A stretch of DNA of 64,000 bases, from contig NZ_JAANHS010000006.1 in NCBI RefSeq assembly GCF_011174775.1, positions 1-64,000 on the forward strand. Direction: 5' to 3'. The notes under the pieces are model-generated. The model was given only the letters and a program-made list of their open reading frames with translations, was not told where the DNA came from and did not search any database. The position numbers and the translations under genes were made by a program. Shown in pieces: positions 60,717-64,000 of the stretch. This DNA comes from Rhodobacter calidifons (GTDB taxonomy: Bacteria; Pseudomonadota; Alphaproteobacteria; Rhodobacterales; Rhodobacteraceae). The first letter of the stretch is position 1. Every line of letters begins with the position of its first letter.

Positions 60717-61768
60717 CAGGCGAGGGTCTCGGATACGGCGCGGGCGACGCGGTCTGCCGCCCCGGCTTCGTCCAGCGGGTCGCGGCGGAGGCGGTGGCCT
60801 AGGGCCATGGCAGCCACGCGGCGCAGGTGGTCGCGGGTGACGGAGGGCGCGGCTTCGCTGGCGGCAAGGGCGCGGGCGGCGCGGAGGAGGGTGAGTTCGC
60901 CGCGCACGCCGTCGGAGCCAAGCGCGATGCAGAGGCTCGCGCAGTCTTCGAGGGCGGCGCGGGGGGTCTGGACTTTGGGGAGGGCGGCGCGGGCGTTCAG
61001 GATGGTGGTGCGGAGCCTGGCTTCCTCGGGTGCCCAGGTGGCGGCGAAGGCATAGGGGTCGGCCTCATAGGCTTCGCGTCTCAGCACCACTTCGACGCGG
61101 GTGGCGATGTCGCGGGGGGAGCGGACCTCTACCGACAGGCCGAAGCGGTCGAGGAGTTGGGGGCGGAGGTCGCCTTCCTCGGGGTTGCCGGAACCCACGA
61201 GGACGAAGCGGGCGGGGTGGCGGATGGAAAGGCCGTCGCGTTCCACCACGTTCTCGCCGGATTGGGCGACGTCGAGCAGGAGATCGACGATGTGGTCTTC
61301 GAGGAGGTTCACTTCGTCGATGTAGAGATAGCCCCGGTTGGCGCGGGCGAGGAGGCCGGGCTCGAAGGCCTTGACGCCCGCCGCGATCGCGCGTTCGACG
61401 TCGAGGGCGCCGGTCACGCGATCCTCCGACACGCCGAGGGGCAGGTCCACGACCGGGGTCGGCTTGTCGATGACGGATGCGTCGGGGATGTCGGCCCAAG
61501 GCGGGCATTGCGACGGATCGGCGCTGTTCACCGGGCAGGAGGCCACGGCGCGGATGGGGGGCAGAAGGGCAGCGAGGCCCCGGACGGCGGTGGATTTGCC
61601 GGTGCCGCGGTCGCCGAACACCAGAACGCCACCGATCATCGGGTCGATGGCGGTGAGGACCATCGCAAGCCGCATGTCGTCCTGGCCGACGATGGCGGTG
61701 AAGGGGAAGGGCGGTTTCGGGCCGGTGGCCGCCTGGGCGGGTGATTTCGGGCGGTAAAGCGCGGTCAT
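60716..61768 (-). CDS. bchI: Magnesium chelatase ATPase subunit I
   Basis: BchI is the AAA+ motor of Mg-chelatase. The 350-residue protein has Walker A GDRGTGKS, the long AAA+ insertion RANRGYLYIDEVNLLEDHIVD with Walker B, sensor VGSGNPEEGDLRPQLLDRFG, and an arginine-rich C-terminal lid. The ATG at 61768 is used, which overlaps crtA by 4 bases (ATGA); a longer frame upstream runs into crtA. Confidence 0.97.
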   Translation of the reverse strand: MTALYRPKSPAQAATGPKPPFPFTAIVGQDDMRLAMVLTAIDPMIGGVLVFGDRGTGKSTAVRGLAALLPPIRAVASCPVNSADPSQCPPWADIPDASVIDKPTPVVDLPLGVSEDRVTGALDVERAIAAGVKAFEPGLLARANRGYLYIDEVNLLEDHIVDLLLDVAQSGENVVERDGLSIRHPARFVLVGSGNPEEGDLRPQLLDRFGLSVEVRSPRDIATRVEVVLRREAYEADPYAFAATWAPEEARLRTTILNARAALPKVQTPRAALEDCASLCIALGSDGVRGELTLLRAARALAASEAAPSVTRDHLRRVAAMALGHRLRRDPLDEAGAADRVARAVSETLA

Positions 61769-62445
61769 GCGGCGTGCCTTTCTGTATCCCGGGCCCCGGC
61801 GAGGGGGTCGGTGCCGCTCCATTGCCCTTGGGTGCCAAGGACGTGGAAGCGGGCGTAGAATTCTTCCGCGAACCAGCCGTTGTCGCGGGCGGCTTTCATC
61901 GCGGCGGCGTGGGGGCCCATGTGGCGGGCAAATTCGGCCATGCGGGCGGCGTCGGGCCAGATCGAGAAGGTGACCTGGTGAAGCAGGGGAACCTCGCCGA
62001 TGCCGATCTTGAAGAGGACATTCCGGTCGGCGCCGATGCGGGCAGAAATGTCGGGGACGCGGGCCCAGAAGGCCGGGGCGTGCCGGGGTTTGACGGTGGC
62101 GCGGGTCAGGGCGGCGATGGGGCCGTTATGGGCCTGCGGGTCCGTGGTGTCGGTCAGCGGGTTGACCCCGGCCCAGGCGCCGCGGGCGGAGAAGGGGCTG
62201 AGGAACACGGTCCAGCTTTCCGCCGCACGGGTGCGCCAGCGAGAGATGACGCGGTGGTTGGCGATGTGGTCGCGGGCCTTTTCGAGGTCGGGCCAGACGG
62301 CGAAGATCGCCCAGACCGACCAGTTGGGCCGGGGCGTGAAGCCTTCGCCGGTGCCCGACCCGCAGAGTTTCACGAACCGCGCGCCGGACCAGAGCCTTCG
62401 AGGCCGCGCAAGCGCCATCTGCCCGATCACCCAGATGCGGCTCAT
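61765..62445 (-). CDS. crtA: Spheroidene monooxygenase
   Basis: CrtA oxygenates spheroidene to spheroidenone in the presence of oxygen, giving the red carotenoid. The 226-residue protein has the family sequences WAIFAVWPDLEKARDHIA, RATVKPRHAPAFWARVPDIS, and the end FAEEFYARFHVLGTQGQW. It heads the leftward crtA-bchI-bchD-bchO operon and is divergent from crtI across a 171-bp control region with two PpsR-type boxes. Its presence points to the spheroidene rather than spirilloxanthin pathway. Confidence 0.95.
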   Translation of the reverse strand: MSRIWVIGQMALARPRRLWSGARFVKLCGSGTGEGFTPRPNWSVWAIFAVWPDLEKARDHIANHRVISRWRTRAAESWTVFLSPFSARGAWAGVNPLTDTTDPQAHNGPIAALTRATVKPRHAPAFWARVPDISARIGADRNVLFKIGIGEVPLLHQVTFSIWPDAARMAEFARHMGPHAAAMKAARDNGWFAEEFYARFHVLGTQGQWSGTDPLAGARDTERHAA

Positions 62446-62508
62446 GGGGGACGAAAAGCGGAAGAGGCTGAGCGTGGCAACGGAAATGAGTCGATCCTCC
62501 GGCCCATG

Positions 62509-62526
62509 TGTAAGGATAAGATTACA
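62509..62526. promoter_or_regulatory. PpsR-type box, crtA-crtI region, site 1
   Basis: The sequence TGTAAGGATAAGATTACA is a TGT-N12-ACA palindrome (TGTAA...TTACA), 64 bp upstream of the crtA start. Confidence 0.72.
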
Positions 62527-62583
62527 CTTAATGCGGCCGCAGGGAAGCTAAATCGCCCTGTTTTGGCAGGCAAAAAGGCAAGT

Positions 62584-62601
62584 TGTAAATCTGGGCGGAC
62601 A
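62584..62601. promoter_or_regulatory. PpsR-type box, crtA-crtI region, site 2
   Basis: TGTAAATCTGGGCGGACA keeps the TGT-N12-ACA spacing and ends 15 bp before the crtI start. It is 75 bp from site 1 (about seven helical turns), so both sites face the same side of the helix. Confidence 0.68.
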
Positions 62602-62616
62602 GTATAGGCTGGGGGC

Positions 62617-64000
62617 ATGACACAGCACACTCGGTCCGGCCAGGTTGACAGGCTGCCCTCTGCACTGGATGGCCGCGGGCGGGCCGTCGTGATCGGCGCG
62701 GGGCTTGGGGGCCTTGCCTCGGCGATGCGGCTGGGGGCCAAGGGCTGGCAGGTGACGGTGGTGGACCGGCTGGACCGGCCGGGGGGGCGGGGGTCCTCGA
62801 TCACGCAAGGGGGCCACCGGTTCGATCTGGGGCCGACGATCGTGACGGTGCCGCAGACGCTGCGCGAGTTGTGGGCCGTGTGTGGGCGCGACTTCGACCG
62901 GGACGTGCGGCTGGTGCCGATGGACCCGTATTACAGGATCCTCTGGCAGGATGGGTCGAGCTTCACGATGGGGCCGGGCGATGCGCGGATGGAGGCCGAG
63001 GTGGCGCGGCTGTCGCCGGGTGATCTGCCGGGGTTCCGGCGGTTCCTGAAGGACGCCGAGGCGCGCTACTGGTTCGGGTTCGAGGACCTGGGGCGCCGGT
63101 CGATGCACAGGCTGGTCGATCTGATCAAGGTGCTGCCGAAGTTCGCCTGGTATCGGGCGGATCGGTCGGTCCATGCCCATGCGGCGCGGCGGGTGAAGGA
63201 CGAACGGCTACGCTTTGCGCTGTCGTTCCATCCGTTGTTCATCGGGGGCGATCCGTTCCATGTGACCAGCATGTATGCGCTGGTCAGCCATCTGGAGCGG
63301 GCCTTTGGCGTTCACTATGCGATGGGCGGCGTGCAGGCGATTGCCGAGGCCATGGCGGCGGTGGTCCGGGATCAGGGCGGGTTCGTCGTGCAGGGGGTCG
63401 AGGCGGACGAGGTGCTGGTCGCTGGCGGCCGGGCGTCGGGCGTGAAGCTGGCGGATGGGCGGGTGCTGGCGGCGGATGTCGTGGTGTCGAACGCCGATCC
63501 GGGGACGACCTATACGCGGCTGTTGCGCAAGCAGCCGGTGAAGCGCTGGACTGCTCCGCGCCTGATGCGGTCGCGCTGGTCGATGAGCCTCTTCGTCTGG
63601 TATTTCGGGACCAGGGGGACGAGGGAGATGTGGCCCGAGGTCGGGCATCATTCCATCGTCGTGGGCCCGCGCTATCGCGCGCATATCCGCGACATCTTCC
63701 AGACCGGGAAACTGTCCGAGGACATGAGCCTGTATGTCCACCGCCCCTCGGTCACCGATCCGTCCGTTGCGCCGGAAGGGGACGACACCTTCTACGTCCT
63801 GTCGCCGGTGCCGCATCTGGGGCATGACAACGGGGTGGACTGGGCGCAGGAGGCCGAGCCCTACAGGCAGAAGATGCTGAAAGTGCTGGAGGAACGGCTG
63901 TTGCCGGGCCTCACGGGCCGGGTGACGGAAAGCCTGGTCTTCACGCCCGAAACCTTCCGCGACCGCTATCTGTCGCCGCATGGGGCGGGCTTCTCGCTGG
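62617..64000 (+). CDS. crtI: Phytoene desaturase (partial, runs off the window)
   Basis: CrtI desaturates phytoene to neurosporene (three steps) in the spheroidene pathway. About 461 residues are visible, with the C-terminus missing. The FAD motif VVIGAGLGGLASAMRLGAKG lies near residues 24-43, followed by RPGGRGSSITQGGHRFDLGP and FHPLFIGGDPF. The start at 62617 follows GGGGG by 1-2 bases, closer than usual. crtB normally follows beyond the edge. Confidence 0.95.
   Translation, partial: MTQHTRSGQVDRLPSALDGRGRAVVIGAGLGGLASAMRLGAKGWQVTVVDRLDRPGGRGSSITQGGHRFDLGPTIVTVPQTLRELWAVCGRDFDRDVRLVPMDPYYRILWQDGSSFTMGPGDARMEAEVARLSPGDLPGFRRFLKDAEARYWFGFEDLGRRSMHRLVDLIKVLPKFAWYRADRSVHAHAARRVKDERLRFALSFHPLFIGGDPFHVTSMYALVSHLERAFGVHYAMGGVQAIAEAMAAVVRDQGGFVVQGVEADEVLVAGGRASGVKLADGRVLAADVVVSNADPGTTYTRLLRKQPVKRWTAPRLMRSRWSMSLFVWYFGTRGTREMWPEVGHHSIVVGPRYRAHIRDIFQTGKLSEDMSLYVHRPSVTDPSVAPEGDDTFYVLSPVPHLGHDNGVDWAQEAEPYRQKMLKVLEERLLPGLTGRVTESLVFTPETFRDRYLSPHGAGFSL

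Noticed and set aside
62583-62608. TTGTAA/TATAGG as a crtI promoter
   Set aside because: The spacer would be 14 bases, and TATAGG lies within 14 bp of the start codon, too close for a normal leader.

Overview
The window is high-GC alphaproteobacterial DNA, most likely from a phototrophic member of the Rhodobacteraceae (Rhodobacter/Cereibacter-like). The evidence is a photosynthesis gene cluster in the classic Rhodobacter order (about 33.0 kb to the right edge). It has CrtA (spheroidene pathway), PpsR and AerR/PpaA regulators, ALA-synthase HemA next to cytochrome c2, and the PuhA reaction-centre subunit. Having both an oxygen-dependent (AcsF) and an oxygen-independent (BchE) cyclase fits an organism that makes bacteriochlorophyll over a wide oxygen range. 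No species name can be given from the sequence alone.

Left part (1-32.9 kb): mostly housekeeping and metabolic genes. In order: tRNA-Glu, recJ, glpX, hom, a small lipoprotein, three Tad-type pilus/secretion proteins (VWA TadG-like plus two TadE/F-like), glutamate dehydrogenase, the heterotetrameric sarcosine oxidase soxBDAG, an orphan DegT aminotransferase, a LysR regulator, the polyhydroxybutyrate locus (phaR, phaP, phaC, divergent phaZ), two alpha/beta hydrolases and thrS. Then comes a four-gene bufferin-type RiPP operon (DUF2282 precursor, MNIO/DUF692, DUF2063, DoxX), a cold-shock protein, an ArsC/Spx-like protein, a DUF2177 membrane protein, thyX and a glyoxalase. Directly abutting thyX is one AT-richer gene, a DUF262 plus AlbA_2-like fusion, which looks like a horizontally acquired defence gene.

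Photosynthesis cluster, minus-strand block (33.0-49.1 kb): transcription runs leftward through bchF-bchN-bchB-bchH-bchL-bchM-lhaA-puhA-puhB-puhC-small ORF-acsF-puhE-hemA-cycA. Many junctions are ATGA or TGATG overlaps, so translation is coupled. A 325-bp regulatory region (49127-49451) separates this block from the plus-strand block aerR-ppsR-bchE-bchJ-bchG-(PucC-family)-bchP-idi. A converging minus block crtA-bchI-bchD-bchO follows, and crtI runs off the right edge.

Regulation visible in the sequence: six TGT-N12-ACA PpsR-type palindromes (two before bchF/aerR, one each before bchE and bchG, two between crtA and crtI), and one FNR-type box before bchE that overlaps the ppsR stop codon. Two CTGC-N3-GCAG PhaR-type boxes lie before phaP, and one TTAA-N7-TTAA CtrA-type box lies before the DegT gene.

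Repeats: three families of intergenic repeats occur. One is a composite element (27-bp inverted repeat followed by three or four 24-bp tandem units) at two places inside the photosynthesis cluster. The second is a C-rich/G-rich hairpin in three copies. The third is a 71-bp pair upstream of recJ and of the ArsC-like gene.
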